Below, piece after piece: positions 1-10,349 of a DNA stretch of 64,000 nt. The position numbers were made by a program, and so were the translations under genes. Under the pieces are notes generated by a model that was not told the DNA's origin, ran no database searches, and worked only from the letters and a program-made list of their open reading frames with translations. Source of the stretch: Chryseobacterium elymi (GTDB lineage Bacteria > Bacteroidota > Bacteroidia > Flavobacteriales > Weeksellaceae); contig NZ_QNUH01000001.1 in the NCBI RefSeq assembly GCF_003385495.1, positions 62,001 to 126,000 on the forward strand. The letters are read 5' to 3'. How positions within the stretch are numbered: the first letter of the stretch is position 1; each line of letters begins with the position of its first letter.

Positions 1-2439
1 CCAGTTGTCATAGATTTTACCTCCGAATCCATAAGTTAACTGTGCATCAAGCCCGATTCCTTTGTAAGACATACTGATGTTACCTCCACCGAATATTGTA
101 CTTAAGAAACTTCCCTGAACAGCCTGCTTAGCTATATTATAATTATTGGTAGTTTCTCCATCAACTCCGTTGATATACCACAGCGGATCTCCATTTGAAG
201 GATCTACTCCAGCCCATTTTCTAAGGTACCATGTTCTTGCACCTTCTCCTACTCTGGTCGTCTGTAGTGCCGTATTAACATCTCCTCCATATAATGAAGT
301 AATCTCGTTATGCAAAGTACTTAGGTTTGCCCCAATGCTTAAATTAAACTGATCTCTGCCTCCTTTGAAAATATCTGCATTCACAGCAAACTCAAAACCT
401 CTGTTAACAAGTGTTCCGATATTATCAACATAGCTGGCAAGCCCCTGAGCTGATGATAACGGAATGTTATAAATTAAATCTTCTGTTTTTTTGTTATAAT
501 AATCTGCGGAAACAGTTAATCTGTTTTTGAAGAATCCGAAATCAAATCCTACGTTGAAAGGTTTGATAGTTTCCCATTTCAGATTAGGATTGTATATTCC
601 AGAATAAGTAGCTGCTGCTAGATCATTGTAATTTGTTGAGTAGGCAAATAATGCATACGGGATAGCAGTAATCTGATTACCTACTTTCCCATAAGACGCT
701 CTAAATTTCAGGGTAGAGATCGCATCTATATTTTTCATAAAGTCAAGTCTTGCAAGGTCAACTCCTAAACCTGCTGACCAAAAGTTTCCTCCTTTCTGCC
801 CAGGTGTAAAACGTGACAATACATCTCTTCTATATGATAAATCTAATAAAACTAATTTATCAAAATCATAGTGACCTGTTAACGCATAACCATATCTGCT
901 GGTTTCAACTTTTGTCCCCGCAATTGATTGCATTTTCACAAAATTAGTGATCGTTCTAAGGCCTAGAGATCCTACCGATGATGCTGATGCAGTAAGATTC
1001 CTGAAATCAGATTTATAAGCTTCCTGAATTGCCGAGAAGTCAAAATTATGTTTGTCAGCCAGTCTAAAGTTATAACTTAAAATATTCTGAACGTTAAAGT
1101 TAAAATATCTTCTTGATCCTGCAACATTTAATCCATTATAGTTCGTTCCATCACCATGTACAGGGCTTCTGTATTCATCCTCTTCAAGTGTGATATATTC
1201 AGGAGCAAAAACGAATCTGTATTTTAAGTTTTTAAGAATGTCGTATTCAGCATACATATTACCAAAGATCCTCGCTGTTTTTCCTACCTGTGAATTTAAA
1301 TCAAGTAAAGCTGCAGTGTTGAATAATCCATTGGACATCCTTCCGTTTCCTCCCCAATAATACGTTCCATCTGCGTTACGTACCGGATCAGTAGGTCTTA
1401 AGAAATATTCACTTAGAATAGGGTTCGCAAATCCTCCCCCGTTTGCAAGTGTGCTGATTTTACTGTAAGAAAACTGCAAGTTAGTCCCAAATCTGAATTT
1501 ATCTGTTGCTTTTACATCTAATTTATTCGTAAAAGTCAATCTGTTGAAATAAGAATTCTTTACAATACTGTTCTGATCGAAATAGTTAATGGAATTGTAG
1601 TAAGAAATCTGGTCATTTCCTCCGGACATACTGATATCAGCACCTTGTACATAAGCACCTCCATTATGAGACAATTCTTTTCTCCAGTCTGTATCTCCTC
1701 CTAATCTGTAAATCGCTGCCACTCCTGAACCTGCATTTCCATTTTTCAGAAAATTTGTTGCCGCCTCAACTGTCCCAAGAGAAGGCAGCCTGTTCAACAA
1801 CTGGTTTGCAACAAGATCCTGATACTCTGACGCACTCAATCCTCTATGTCCTTCAACAGCTCTGTCACTTACACCATGATTAAAGCTAACATTAAATCTA
1901 GGTTTCCCTTTTTTACCTGATTTAGTGGTAATAATGATAACACCAGCACCAGCATCTGCTCCATACACAGCTGTAGAAACCGCATCTTTAAGAACGGTTA
2001 CACTTTCAATATCATCAGGGTTCATGTTAGCAAGGATGTTCGCAGTAACACTATTTCCTGTAAGGTCACCTGACGAAACTCTCACTCCATCAACAATATA
2101 AATTGGAGAAACACCTCCATTAATGGAAGCTACTCCTCTTACTCTTACAGAAGCAAAACCTCCAGGTTGTCCTGAAGATGAACCTGTCTGAACACCGGTT
2201 ACTCGTCCCTGTAACATTTTATCTACCGACGCAACAGGAATATCCTCAATAGCTTTTGCTTTCATTGTAGACGTAGAACCTGTCATTTCTGAAACAGCTT
2301 TTTTTTGTCCGAATCCAACCATTACTACTTCGTCAATCTGAGTAGTAGATGCTGTGTCCTTTTTCGTCGTTTGTGCAAAAGCAGCCTGTCCTAAGAAAAA
2401 CAAAGCTCCAGCACTTAATACACGTAGTTTAACATTCAT
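1..2439 (-). CDS. SusC/RagA-like TonB-dependent outer membrane receptor, C-terminus beyond window
   Basis: Outer-membrane receptor of the SusC/RagA type, which imports oligosaccharides or other large nutrients using TonB energy. The reading frame is open from the ATG to the window edge, giving 813 codons without the C-terminus. Residues 1-22 form a signal peptide ending in AFA-Q. A TonB-box-like IDEVVMVGFG lies just after it, followed by a plug domain with VRVRG, PIYIVDGV and VLKDA motifs and an ITTKSG ending; the rest is barrel-like. The usual N-terminal carboxypeptidase-like extension of SusC proteins is absent. A SusD partner would be expected downstream, outside the window, so the substrate cannot be told. 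Confidence 0.93.
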   Translation of the reverse strand, partial: MNVKLRVLSAGALFFLGQAAFAQTTKKDTASTTQIDEVVMVGFGQKKAVSEMTGSTSTMKAKAIEDIPVASVDKMLQGRVTGVQTGSSSGQPGGFASVRVRGVASINGGVSPIYIVDGVRVSSGDLTGNSVTANILANMNPDDIESVTVLKDAVSTAVYGADAGAGVIIITTKSGKKGKPRFNVSFNHGVSDRAVEGHRGLSASEYQDLVANQLLNRLPSLGTVEAATNFLKNGNAGSGVAAIYRLGGDTDWRKELSHNGGAYVQGADISMSGGNDQISYYNSINYFDQNSIVKNSYFNRLTFTNKLDVKATDKFRFGTNLQFSYSKISTLANGGGFANPILSEYFLRPTDPVRNADGTYYWGGNGRMSNGLFNTAALLDLNSQVGKTARIFGNMYAEYDILKNLKYRFVFAPEYITLEEDEYRSPVHGDGTNYNGLNVAGSRRYFNFNVQNILSYNFRLADKHNFDFSAIQEAYKSDFRNLTASASSVGSLGLRTITNFVKMQSIAGTKVETSRYGYALTGHYDFDKLVLLDLSYRRDVLSRFTPGQKGGNFWSAGLGVDLARLDFMKNIDAISTLKFRASYGKVGNQITAIPYALFAYSTNYNDLAAATYSGIYNPNLKWETIKPFNVGFDFGFFKNRLTVSADYYNKKTEDLIYNIPLSSAQGLASYVDNIGTLVNRGFEFAVNADIFKGGRDQFNLSIGANLSTLHNEITSLYGGDVNTALQTTRVGEGARTWYLRKWAGVDPSNGDPLWYINGVDGETTNNYNIAKQAVQGSFLSTIFGGGNISMSYKGIGLDAQLTYGFGGKIYDNW

Positions 2440-2467
2440 ATTAACAAATTTTAATATATTTAATTCG

Positions 2468-2499
2468 CAAATATGTTAATAAATATTAACACTCACAAG
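2468..2499 (-). promoter_or_regulatory. Candidate promoter of the SusC-like gene
   Basis: Read on the minus strand, CATATTTG (2475-2468) matches the Bacteroidetes -7 element TAnnTTTG at all but the first base. A CTTG (2499-2496) lies about 20 bases further upstream, near the -33 position. Transcription would start about 20 bases before the ATG. Inferred from consensus only. Confidence 0.35.
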
Positions 2500-2929
2500 T
2501 GTATTGACAGCGGTATTAACAACTGTTAGTTAATTGTTCTGCTCATAATCTTTGAAATAATATGGATTAAATAATAATATTTATCTTATTTGTATAAAAT
2601 ATATTTTTTTTATTCATTTTGTCTTTTTTAACAAATTATTACCAATATGAAAAATATTATTTATAATAATTATAAATTAAATTTTAATAATATATCAAAT
2701 GATAAATCTTATAAAAAAGTGGTTTTCATGCATTTATAATTAACAATTTAATTAACAAGCTTATAAGTTAAAGATATTGATTCAATACATCATAACCCAA
2801 CTATTACTCTATGAATAACATTTATCAAGTTTACATCATTAATTAAAAGCTTTAATTTTATTAATGCCTTTTTAGTATACACATATTAGCTACCCTTAAT
2901 TCGCCTATATCAGGCGAATTATATTACCA
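2500..2929. other. AT-rich intergenic region
   Basis: Very AT-rich DNA between the SusC-like gene and the infB terminator. I see no convincing ORF or RNA gene. It probably holds upstream control sequence for the receptor, plus one palindrome annotated separately. Confidence 0.5.
2898..2920. other. Perfect 9-bp inverted repeat
   Basis: AATTCGCCT and AGGCGAATT flank a 5-base loop. There is no T-run on either side, so it is not a classical terminator. It lies between the infB terminator and the receptor promoter and could be an operator or an RNA hairpin. Confidence 0.4.
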
Positions 2930-2965
2930 TCAACAAAAAAAACCACTTTTCGAAAAAAGTGGTTT
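2930..2965 (-). terminator. Rho-independent terminator of rimP-nusA-infB
   Basis: On the minus strand an 11-bp perfect stem (AAACCACTTTT with AAAAGTGGTTT, loop CGAA on the plus strand) is followed by a run of eight T. It starts about 25 bases after the infB stop codon. Confidence 0.85.
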
Positions 2966-2988
2966 CAAATTTTATGATTAATTAACTA

Positions 2989-5931
2989 TTATTTCAGTTT
3001 CTTCTTAACAGCTACCTGTTCGTAAACTTCAAGAATATCTCCGACCTCAATATCGTTATAACCTTTTAGGTTCAATCCACATTCGTAACCTTTGGTTACT
3101 TCTCTCACATCATCTTTGAAACGTTTTAAGCTTTCCAGCTCCCCATCAAATTTAACGATACCATCTCTTAATACCCTTACCTTAGACTGTCTGGTTACTT
3201 TTCCTGAAAGAACCATACATCCGGCAATGGTACCTACTTTAGAGATTTTGAATACCTCTCTGATTTCAACATTACCAATTACCTGTTCTTTGATCTCAGG
3301 AGAAAGCATTCCTTCCATTGCTTCTTTAACCTCATCAATAGCAGCATATATTACTGAATATGTTCTGATCTCGATTTCTTCCTTATCAGCCAATTCTTTA
3401 GCATTAGCACCGGCTCTAACATTAAATCCGATAATAATGGCGTCAGAAGCGGTTGCTAAGTTAACATCAGATTCAGTGATCTGTCCAACCCCTTTATGTA
3501 GGATATTAACGTTGATTTCTGCTGTAGATAATCTCTGTAACTGATCAGATAATGCTTCTACGGAACCATCCACGTCACCTTTAAGGATAATATTCAGTTC
3601 TTTAAATTCACCTAAAGCAATTCTTCTTCCAAGTTCTTCAAGTGTAGTATGCTTCTTAGTTCTTATTGAAAGTTCTCTTTGTAACTGTTCTCTCTTATTG
3701 GCAATTGTTTTAGCTTCACTTTCATCTGCATATACCTTAAATTTATCACCGGCTGTTGGTGCTCCGTCAAGACCTAAGATCGTAACAGGAATTGAAGGAC
3801 CGGCTTCTTTAAGGTTTCTGCCTCTTTCATCAAGCATAGCTTTTACCTTACCGTGGTTCTTACCTGCCACTACATAATCTCCCACCCTCAAGGTTCCGGT
3901 CTGTACCAACATGGTAGCAACATACCCTCTTCCTTTGTCAAGTGAAGCTTCAATAACAACTCCTTGAGCTGCTCTGTCAGGATTAGCTTTAAGGTCAAGC
4001 ATTTCTGCCTGAAGTAATACTTTTTCCAAAAGAACATCCATATTATTACCAAACTTCGCAGAAATTTCCTGCGCCTGAACGCTTCCACCCCATTCTTCTA
4101 CCAGGATATTCATTCCCGAAAGTTGCTGACGGATATTATCAGGATTAGCATTTGGTCTGTCCACTTTATTTAAGGCAATGATCATTGGTACTCCTGCAGC
4201 CTGTGCGTGAGAAATTGCTTCTCTCGTTTGAGGCATTACATCATCATCGGCAGCAATTACAATAATTGCAATATCGGTAATTTGAGCACCTCTGGCTCTC
4301 ATCGCGGTAAACGCTTCGTGACCCGGTGTATCTAAGAATGTAATTCTTTGTCCGTTTTCTAATTTTACGTTATAGGCTCCAATGTGCTGGGTAATACCTC
4401 CTGACTCACCAGCAATAACGTTGGTTTTTCTGATGTAATCAAGTAAAGATGTCTTACCGTGATCAACGTGACCCATTACCGTTACAATTGGTGCTCTTGA
4501 AGAAAGATCTTCCTCAGTATCCATATCCTCTTCAGATTCTACCTCTTCAAGGTCAGCATCCGAGAACTCTATTTTATAACCAAATTCATCTGCAACTAAT
4601 AACAAAGTATCAGCTTCAAGTCTTTGGTTCATTGTTACCATTACCCCTAAAGAGAAACAAGCAGAAATAACTTCTGTTGGAGAAACATTCATTAAACTAG
4701 CCAATTCACCTACTGTGATAAATTCGGTAACTTTTAATGATCTGTCCTGAGCATCGATTTCCTGCTGACGCTCATCCTGCTCTCTACGGTAAGTTCTTTT
4801 ATCTTTTCTGTGTTTAGCAGATTTGGATTTGCCTCCTTTATTGGTTAATTTTTCAAGGGTTTCCTTGATCTGGTTTTTAACCTGTTCGTCGGTAAGCTCA
4901 ACAGGCATAGTTCTCTGTCCTGGCCTGTTGCTATTTCCACCTGGACCTTTTTTGAATCCGCCTCCCTGACCTGGTGGACGGTTCCCTTGATTATTTCCAA
5001 AGCGGTTTCCTCCCGGACCTCCTTGGCCTGGAGGACGGTTACCTCCTGGACCACCCTGTCCTGGAGGACGGTTTCCTCCCGGACCTTGAGGACGATTACC
5101 CTGGCCTCCTTGGTTATTGTTATTATTTCCTGAGTTTTGATTGTTCCCCTGGCCTTGTTGATTTGGCCCTCCGGGTTTTTCAATTCTCTTTCTTTTCTTC
5201 TTAGCCCCCGAACCCGGTTTTGGTGCAAACTGTGTCAGGTCAATCTTTTCACCAACAATCTTAGGGCCGTCGAGCTTCTGATAAACAGTTTCTATTTTTT
5301 GAGGCTCCTGAGATTCAGACTCAGCCGGCTTTTGAGGCTCTGCCTTATTTTCAGCAGGCTCAGGCTGCTTTGGAGTTTCTTTCACAGGTTCTGCCGGTTT
5401 TTCCTCTTCTTTTTTCTCCTCCATTTTGGGTTTATCTTTTTTTACAGGTCTATTTCTGGATTCTATTTGGGACAGATCGATTTTATCCAGAACTTTGAAT
5501 TCCTGTTTTTCAGGAGCTGCTTTAACTTCCGGCTCAGCCACAACTTCTTCTTTCTTTTCTTCAACCGGTGCTGCTACAGGTACTGGCGCCGCGGGAGTTT
5601 CTTCAACTTCAGGAGTTTTAGATTCAAGATCTATTTTACCTAAAATTTTAGTTTCCGGTTTATTTGCTTTAGCTCTTATTACTTCAGGGGTTTTCTTTTC
5701 TTCAATTTCCAGTTTTTCTTCCGGAATTTTAGTGATCACCACCTCATGGGAAGCCTTTCTCTGTTCACCGTCTTTGGCAAACTCAGCCTCCAATGCAGAA
5801 TATGCCGCTTCTTCTAATTGAGCGTTAGGATTGTTTTCAACCTCGAAATCCTTTGACTGTAAAAACTCTACTAATCTGGACATCGAAATATTGAATTCCT
5901 TAACCGCTTTATTTAATCTTATTTTTGGCAT
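2989..5931 (-). CDS. infB: Translation initiation factor IF-2
   Basis: GTPase that brings fMet-tRNA to the 30S subunit and promotes subunit joining. The 980 residues begin with an IF2_N-type domain (about 1-55). A long Lys/Glu/Pro-rich linker and a Gly/Pro/Asn/Gln-rich segment (about 255-345) follow, then a second IF2_N-like part. The GTPase core has GHVDHGKT at about 484, DTPGHEAF at about 533 and NKVD at about 587. Domains II, III and IV end at VAVKKKLK. Last gene of the rimP-nusA-infB operon and followed by a strong terminator. The linker is long and repetitive, as often seen in Bacteroidetes. Confidence 0.98.
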   Translation of the reverse strand: MPKIRLNKAVKEFNISMSRLVEFLQSKDFEVENNPNAQLEEAAYSALEAEFAKDGEQRKASHEVVITKIPEEKLEIEEKKTPEVIRAKANKPETKILGKIDLESKTPEVEETPAAPVPVAAPVEEKKEEVVAEPEVKAAPEKQEFKVLDKIDLSQIESRNRPVKKDKPKMEEKKEEEKPAEPVKETPKQPEPAENKAEPQKPAESESQEPQKIETVYQKLDGPKIVGEKIDLTQFAPKPGSGAKKKRKRIEKPGGPNQQGQGNNQNSGNNNNNQGGQGNRPQGPGGNRPPGQGGPGGNRPPGQGGPGGNRFGNNQGNRPPGQGGGFKKGPGGNSNRPGQRTMPVELTDEQVKNQIKETLEKLTNKGGKSKSAKHRKDKRTYRREQDERQQEIDAQDRSLKVTEFITVGELASLMNVSPTEVISACFSLGVMVTMNQRLEADTLLLVADEFGYKIEFSDADLEEVESEEDMDTEEDLSSRAPIVTVMGHVDHGKTSLLDYIRKTNVIAGESGGITQHIGAYNVKLENGQRITFLDTPGHEAFTAMRARGAQITDIAIIVIAADDDVMPQTREAISHAQAAGVPMIIALNKVDRPNANPDNIRQQLSGMNILVEEWGGSVQAQEISAKFGNNMDVLLEKVLLQAEMLDLKANPDRAAQGVVIEASLDKGRGYVATMLVQTGTLRVGDYVVAGKNHGKVKAMLDERGRNLKEAGPSIPVTILGLDGAPTAGDKFKVYADESEAKTIANKREQLQRELSIRTKKHTTLEELGRRIALGEFKELNIILKGDVDGSVEALSDQLQRLSTAEINVNILHKGVGQITESDVNLATASDAIIIGFNVRAGANAKELADKEEIEIRTYSVIYAAIDEVKEAMEGMLSPEIKEQVIGNVEIREVFKISKVGTIAGCMVLSGKVTRQSKVRVLRDGIVKFDGELESLKRFKDDVREVTKGYECGLNLKGYNDIEVGDILEVYEQVAVKKKLK
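5004..5087 (-). repeat. 33-bp tandem repeats inside infB
   Basis: Two near-identical 33-base units (5004-5036 and 5037-5069) and a shortened third lie in the infB linker. They encode repeats of the kind [11 protein letters not shown] at residues of about 282-309. The reading frame is kept, so copy-number changes would be tolerated. Confidence 0.8.
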
Positions 5932-6007
5932 CTATATTATTTACTATTTTTTAATTCTTAAAATTAAAGTATTTCTTTTTTACTGTTTATTAAAATTCAT
6001 TAAAATC

Positions 6008-7243
6008 TTAATCTTCAAATTCTTCTCTCAGAATACGTTTTACATCTTCGATGGTTTCTTCTTCAAGATCTACCATATTCAGAAGACTTTCGGTATCCTT
6101 ATCCAGTACTGATTTCGCAGTAGTAAGACCTACTTTCTTAAATTCATCTAAAATCCACTGCTCAATATCGTCATTAAATTCTCTCAAATCAACATCGTCA
6201 TCCTCGCTGGATTCTCTATAAACATCTATTTCATATCCGGATAGCCAAGAAGCCAGCCTGATATTCTGTCCTTGTTTTCCGATCACTTTGGAAATCTCTT
6301 CAACAGGAGTATAAACCAGCGCATAGTTTGCATCCTCGTTGATATCAATTTTGTTGATGGTAACATTTCCTAAAGCTCTCTTCACCATGATTTCAGGATT
6401 TTTAGACCACTGAATCACGTCGATGTTTTCATTTCTCAACTCTCTTACAACCCCATGAATTCTGGATCCTTTCACTCCCACACAAGCACCTACAGGATCT
6501 ATTCTGTCATCATAAGCATCTACTGCAATCTTCGCCTTCTCACCAGGAATTCTTACTACTTTTTTAAGCATGATCGTTCCGTCCTGGATTTCAGGAATTT
6601 CCAGCTCCAGTAATTTCTCTAGGAATTTAGGTGCAGTTCTGGAAATAATAATTTGAGGTTTTGAACCTTTAAAATCTACTGTCTCAACAATAGCTCTGAT
6701 ATTTTCTCCCTTTTTAAAGAAGTCGGACGGGATCTGGTTTTCTTTTGGCAGAATGAATTCGTTCTCCTCATCATCCAATAAGATCACATGTTTGTGACGG
6801 ATGTGGTGGATCTCTCCAATAACAATTTCCCCAATTTTATCTCTGAACTGCTCATAAAGCATTGCATTATTATGTTCCTGAAGTTTTGTAGCCAGGATCT
6901 GCTTTAAGGTAAGAATATTTCTTCTACCCAATTGGGCAACAGGAATTTCCATTGTAAAGTCTTCACCTACTTCAAAAGTAGGGTCAATCTTTTTAGCTTC
7001 AGAAAGCTCAATTTCCAGATCGTCATCTTCAGACATCTCGTCCTCTACAATCGTTTTATTTAAAAATATCTGAAAATCTCCTTTATCAGGGTTCACAATT
7101 ACATCAAAATGATCATCTGAATCGAATCTTTTTCTCAAAAGGGTCTTCAGTGAATCTTCAATAATTGCCATAAGATCAATCTTACTGATCCCTTTTTCGT
7201 CTTTAAAATCACCAAAGGATTCAATCAACGCTATATTATCCAT
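6008..7243 (-). CDS. nusA: Transcription termination/antitermination factor NusA
   Basis: RNA-polymerase-associated factor that modulates pausing, termination and antitermination. The 411 residues hold the NusA N-terminal domain, an S1 domain (about 130-200, including GEIVIGEIHHIRHKHVIL) and two KH domains. KH1 contains DPVGACVGVKGSRI and KH2 contains EEISKVIGKQGQNIRLAS. The C-terminal acidic repeats of the E. coli protein are missing, which is normal outside Proteobacteria. It sits between rimP and infB, a widely conserved order, and starts 15 bases after the rimP stop. Confidence 0.98.
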   Translation of the reverse strand: MDNIALIESFGDFKDEKGISKIDLMAIIEDSLKTLLRKRFDSDDHFDVIVNPDKGDFQIFLNKTIVEDEMSEDDDLEIELSEAKKIDPTFEVGEDFTMEIPVAQLGRRNILTLKQILATKLQEHNNAMLYEQFRDKIGEIVIGEIHHIRHKHVILLDDEENEFILPKENQIPSDFFKKGENIRAIVETVDFKGSKPQIIISRTAPKFLEKLLELEIPEIQDGTIMLKKVVRIPGEKAKIAVDAYDDRIDPVGACVGVKGSRIHGVVRELRNENIDVIQWSKNPEIMVKRALGNVTINKIDINEDANYALVYTPVEEISKVIGKQGQNIRLASWLSGYEIDVYRESSEDDDVDLREFNDDIEQWILDEFKKVGLTTAKSVLDKDTESLLNMVDLEEETIEDVKRILREEFED

Positions 7244-7258
7244 CTATTTTTTTTTCTT

Positions 7259-7726
7259 TTAAAATTTAATTATTACTAACGCTTTTTTTATCTCAGAGTA
7301 AGGAATTTCTTTTTCCTCCTCCACATCCACTTTCCCTTTCCCGATCTCTTTCGGCTTTCGGTAGCGTAAAACAAGTGTAATCTTTTCATCATCCACTTTT
7401 ACCAGCTCTCCTTCAATTTTAGAAGAATCATTCAGCAACACTTCTATTTCCCTTCCTAAATTTTTCCTGAACTGTCTCGGAGCGGAAAGCGGCTCACTTA
7501 GTCCCGCAGACATTACCTGAAGGCTGAAATCGTGTTCCTCACGATCCATGTTAAACTCTATCGCACGGCTTGCATCAAGGCAGTCCTGAAGAGTCACCCC
7601 ATTATCACCATCCAAGATCACAGTGATATCATCTCCTGCAGAAATTTTCAGATCAACAAGAAATAAATCCTTTCTGGTCTCAAGGAATTCATTTAATAAT
7701 TCTTCAATTCTTTTTCTAAACTCCAT
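7259..7726 (-). CDS. rimP: Ribosome maturation factor RimP
   Basis: Assists late assembly of the 30S subunit. Its 155 residues match the family size. The N-terminal half carries the conserved pattern ending DREEHDFSLQVMSAGLSEPL, and the C-terminal SH3-like half contains RKNLGREIEVLL. First gene of the rimP-nusA-infB operon. A near-consensus promoter lies about 80-110 bases upstream, with a terminator-like hairpin between promoter and start codon. Confidence 0.96.
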   Translation of the reverse strand: MEFRKRIEELLNEFLETRKDLFLVDLKISAGDDITVILDGDNGVTLQDCLDASRAIEFNMDREEHDFSLQVMSAGLSEPLSAPRQFRKNLGREIEVLLNDSSKIEGELVKVDDEKITLVLRYRKPKEIGKGKVDVEEEKEIPYSEIKKALVIIKF

Positions 7727-7754
7727 ACATTAATTATCTTGATTTACCAGTACG

Positions 7755-7780
7755 AAAAAAGGCTTTCTTCCGAAGCCTTC
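7755..7780 (-). terminator. Terminator-like hairpin in the rimP leader (possible attenuator)
   Basis: On the minus strand AAGGCTT and AAGCCTT pair around a 7-base loop and run straight into TTTTTT; G-U pairs could lengthen the stem. It lies between the promoter and rimP, so it would stop transcription about 40 bases after initiation unless bypassed. This position suggests control of the nusA operon by termination, which is an inference. Confidence 0.55.
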
Positions 7781-7803
7781 CCATTTTTCCCGTAAATCCA
7801 CTG

Positions 7804-7834
7804 CAAATATACGCATTTTTTCTAAAAAAGCAAA
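7804..7834 (-). promoter_or_regulatory. Promoter of rimP-nusA-infB
   Basis: On the minus strand TTTG (7834-7831), a 19-base spacer and TATATTTG (7811-7804) fit the Bacteroidetes promoter consensus TTTG-N19-TAnnTTTG exactly. The start of transcription would be near 7797. Confidence 0.8.
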
Positions 7835-7910
7835 ATCTGCTTAATTATCAAGTAAATACCTTAAAATTTTGATTAAGGTAAATTAAACAGGCAGGTGAAA
7901 GTATTTTTAT

Positions 7911-7918
7911 TATTTTTG
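7911..7918 (+). promoter_or_regulatory. -7 element upstream of ugd
   Basis: TATTTTTG fits the TAnnTTTG consensus, 24 bases before the ugd start. No clear -33 element is present. It would drive ugd-rfbB-rfbA from a very short leader. Confidence 0.5.
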
Positions 7919-7942
7919 TCCTGAAATTTAAAAACATACATT

Positions 7943-9259
7943 TTGAATATAACAATTGTAGGAACAGGTTATGTAGGGCTGGTTACAGGTACTACCCTGG
8001 CAGAGCTTGGCAATTCAGTATACTGTGTTGATATTGATGAAAAGAAAGTAGAAGGTATGAAAAACGGCATTGTTCCCATCTATGAGCCGAACCTTGAAGA
8101 GATGTTTCTTAGAAACATTCAATCCGAAAGATTATTTTTCACTACCAATCTTAAGGAAGCTTTAGACAAAAGCGAAGTCATATACCTCGCACTGCCAACG
8201 CCGCCGGGAGAGGACGGCTCTGCAGATCTTTCATATGTCATCCAGGTTGCCAATAATATTGGAGAAATGATGACAGAATATAAGGTCATTGTAAATAAAA
8301 GTACTGTTCCCGTAGGAACCGCGGATAAAGTAAGAGAAGTAATTGCTTCTAAAACGAACATCCCTTTTGATGTAGTTTCCAATCCCGAATTTTTAAGAGA
8401 AGGGTTTGCCGTGGAAGACTCCATGAATCCTTCAAGGGTCGTTGTGGGTGCCAGCTCTGAAAAAGCAAAAAATATTATGGCTCAGATTTATCAGCCATTT
8501 ACCAATACAGGAATTCCGATCATCTTTATGGATGAAAAATCATCGGAGCTTACGAAATATGCCGCCAACTCATTCCTTGCCGTAAAAATCACTTTTATGA
8601 ATGAAATTGCCAATTACTGTGAGAAAGTAGGTGCTGATGTAGATAAAGTGAGACTTGGGATGGGAAGTGATGACAGAATAGGACACCGTTTTTTATTTCC
8701 AGGTATCGGATATGGCGGAAGCTGTTTCCCTAAAGATGTAAAAGCCCTTATCAAATCCGGAATACAGGAGGATTTCAATTTCCAGATCCTTGAGGCTACT
8801 GAAAAAGTAAATACTTCACAAAAAGTAATTCTGGTTTCAGAGATTGAAAAATACTTCGGAGGAAATATCAGTGGAAAGAAAATTGCCATGTGGGGCCTGG
8901 CATTTAAGGCTAACACAGATGATATCCGTGAAGCATCTTCTTTGGACAATATTGCTCTTTTATTAGAGAAAGGCGCAGAAATTGCTGCGTATGATGCGGT
9001 AGCAGAAAGTAATGTACAGAAACTTCTTGGTGATAAGATACATTATGCAAAGGGAATGTATGATGCTCTTGAAGATGCAGATGCTTTATTCATAGCTACG
9101 GAATGGCCTGAGTTTAAAAATCCTAATTTTGAATTGATGGCTAAAAAAATGAAAAACAAAGTCATTTTTGACGGAAGAAATATGTATCCACTGGAAATTC
9201 CTGAACAGAATGGATTTCATTACAAAAGCATCGGAAGAAAGACCATAGAAAATAAATAG
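7943..9259 (+). CDS. ugd: UDP-glucose 6-dehydrogenase
   Basis: Oxidises UDP-glucose (or a related UDP-sugar) to the uronic acid with two NAD+. The 438 residues start with the nucleotide-binding motif GTGYVG (7-12). The catalytic cysteine is C261 in GGSCFPKD, and NKSTVPVGT is conserved. The start must be TTG: an in-frame TGA lies seven codons upstream and no ATG precedes the NITIVGTG sequence. First gene of a compact operon, followed immediately by rfbB. It could supply uronic acids for the glycan made by the genes downstream. Confidence 0.95.
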   Translation: MNITIVGTGYVGLVTGTTLAELGNSVYCVDIDEKKVEGMKNGIVPIYEPNLEEMFLRNIQSERLFFTTNLKEALDKSEVIYLALPTPPGEDGSADLSYVIQVANNIGEMMTEYKVIVNKSTVPVGTADKVREVIASKTNIPFDVVSNPEFLREGFAVEDSMNPSRVVVGASSEKAKNIMAQIYQPFTNTGIPIIFMDEKSSELTKYAANSFLAVKITFMNEIANYCEKVGADVDKVRLGMGSDDRIGHRFLFPGIGYGGSCFPKDVKALIKSGIQEDFNFQILEATEKVNTSQKVILVSEIEKYFGGNISGKKIAMWGLAFKANTDDIREASSLDNIALLLEKGAEIAAYDAVAESNVQKLLGDKIHYAKGMYDALEDADALFIATEWPEFKNPNFELMAKKMKNKVIFDGRNMYPLEIPEQNGFHYKSIGRKTIENK

Positions 9260-10339
9260 ATGAAAAATATAATTATTACCGGAGGAGCAGGATTTATAGG
9301 CTCTCACGTTGTAAGAGAGTTCGTGAAAAATAATCCGGACACAACGATCATTAATCTGGACGCCCTTACTTACGCAGGAAATCTGGAAAATCTAAAGGAT
9401 ATTGAAAATGAGCCTAATTACGTTTTCGAAAAAGCAGACATTACAAAACCCGAAGAATTAAGAAAAGTATTCGAAAAATACAATCCCGATGCTGTAGTGC
9501 ATCTGGCGGCAGAAAGTCACGTAGACAGAAGTATTACAGACCCAATGGCATTTATTAATACCAATGTGAACGGAACCGCCAATCTTCTTAATCTATGTAA
9601 GGAATTTTGGACCCTAAACCCGGATCACACGCATGGCAGGTTTCCTGATGAGAAAAGAAATAATTTATTCTATCACGTTTCTACGGATGAAGTATACGGA
9701 AGTCTTGGCGAAACAGGATTCTTTTTGGAAACGACCGCTTATGATCCACAATCTCCATATTCAGCTTCAAAAGCAGCGTCTGACCACCTGGTAAGAGCTT
9801 ATGGAAATACTTACGGAATGCCATTCATCATATCTAACTGCTCCAACAATTATGGCCCGAATCATTTTCCTGAAAAATTAATTCCTCTGTGTATTTCAAA
9901 TATTATTAATGAAAGGCCACTGCCAATTTACGGTGACGGGAAATATACAAGAGACTGGTTATTTGTAATAGATCACGCAAAAGGCATTCACCAGATCTTT
10001 AATGAAGCTAAAACCGGCGAGACTTATAATATCGGAGGATTCAACGAGTGGCAGAATATTGATTTGGTGAAAGAATTGATCAAGCAAATGGATTTGAAGT
10101 TAGGAAAACCGGAAGGTCATTCTGAAAAATTAATCACTTTCGTAAAAGACAGACCGGGACACGATAAGCGTTATGCTATTGATGCGACTAAACTTAATAA
10201 AGATCTAGGCTGGAAACCATCTGTGACTTTTGAGGAAGGACTTTCAAAAACTATCGATTGGTATCTTGAAAATAAAGAGTGGCTGGAAAACGTTACCAGT
10301 GGCGATTATCAGAAATACTACGAAAATCAATATAATTAA
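9260..10339 (+). CDS. rfbB: dTDP-glucose 4,6-dehydratase
   Basis: Extended SDR enzyme that converts dTDP-glucose to dTDP-4-keto-6-deoxyglucose. The 359 residues show [10 protein letters not shown] at 8-17, the catalytic T142-D143-E144 triplet, and Y167xxxK171 in YSASK. The start codon directly follows the ugd stop. Together with the next gene it supplies the common precursor for the aminotransferase branches (fdtA/fdtB and the WecE-like gene). rmlC and rmlD are not present, so the product is probably not diverted to rhamnose here. Confidence 0.96.
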   Translation: MKNIIITGGAGFIGSHVVREFVKNNPDTTIINLDALTYAGNLENLKDIENEPNYVFEKADITKPEELRKVFEKYNPDAVVHLAAESHVDRSITDPMAFINTNVNGTANLLNLCKEFWTLNPDHTHGRFPDEKRNNLFYHVSTDEVYGSLGETGFFLETTAYDPQSPYSASKAASDHLVRAYGNTYGMPFIISNCSNNYGPNHFPEKLIPLCISNIINERPLPIYGDGKYTRDWLFVIDHAKGIHQIFNEAKTGETYNIGGFNEWQNIDLVKELIKQMDLKLGKPEGHSEKLITFVKDRPGHDKRYAIDATKLNKDLGWKPSVTFEEGLSKTIDWYLENKEWLENVTSGDYQKYYENQYN

Positions 10340-10349
10340 CACACAAAAG

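Noticed and set aside
5137..5821. Long plus-strand reading frames opposite infB
   Set aside because: They are shadows of the low-complexity infB linker on the other strand; their Phe/Leu- or Ser-rich translations have no family features.
10230..10349. Extended N-terminus for RfbA
   Set aside because: The extra 40 residues overlap rfbB and are absent from the family; the ATG at 10350 gives the normal MKGIILAGG start.
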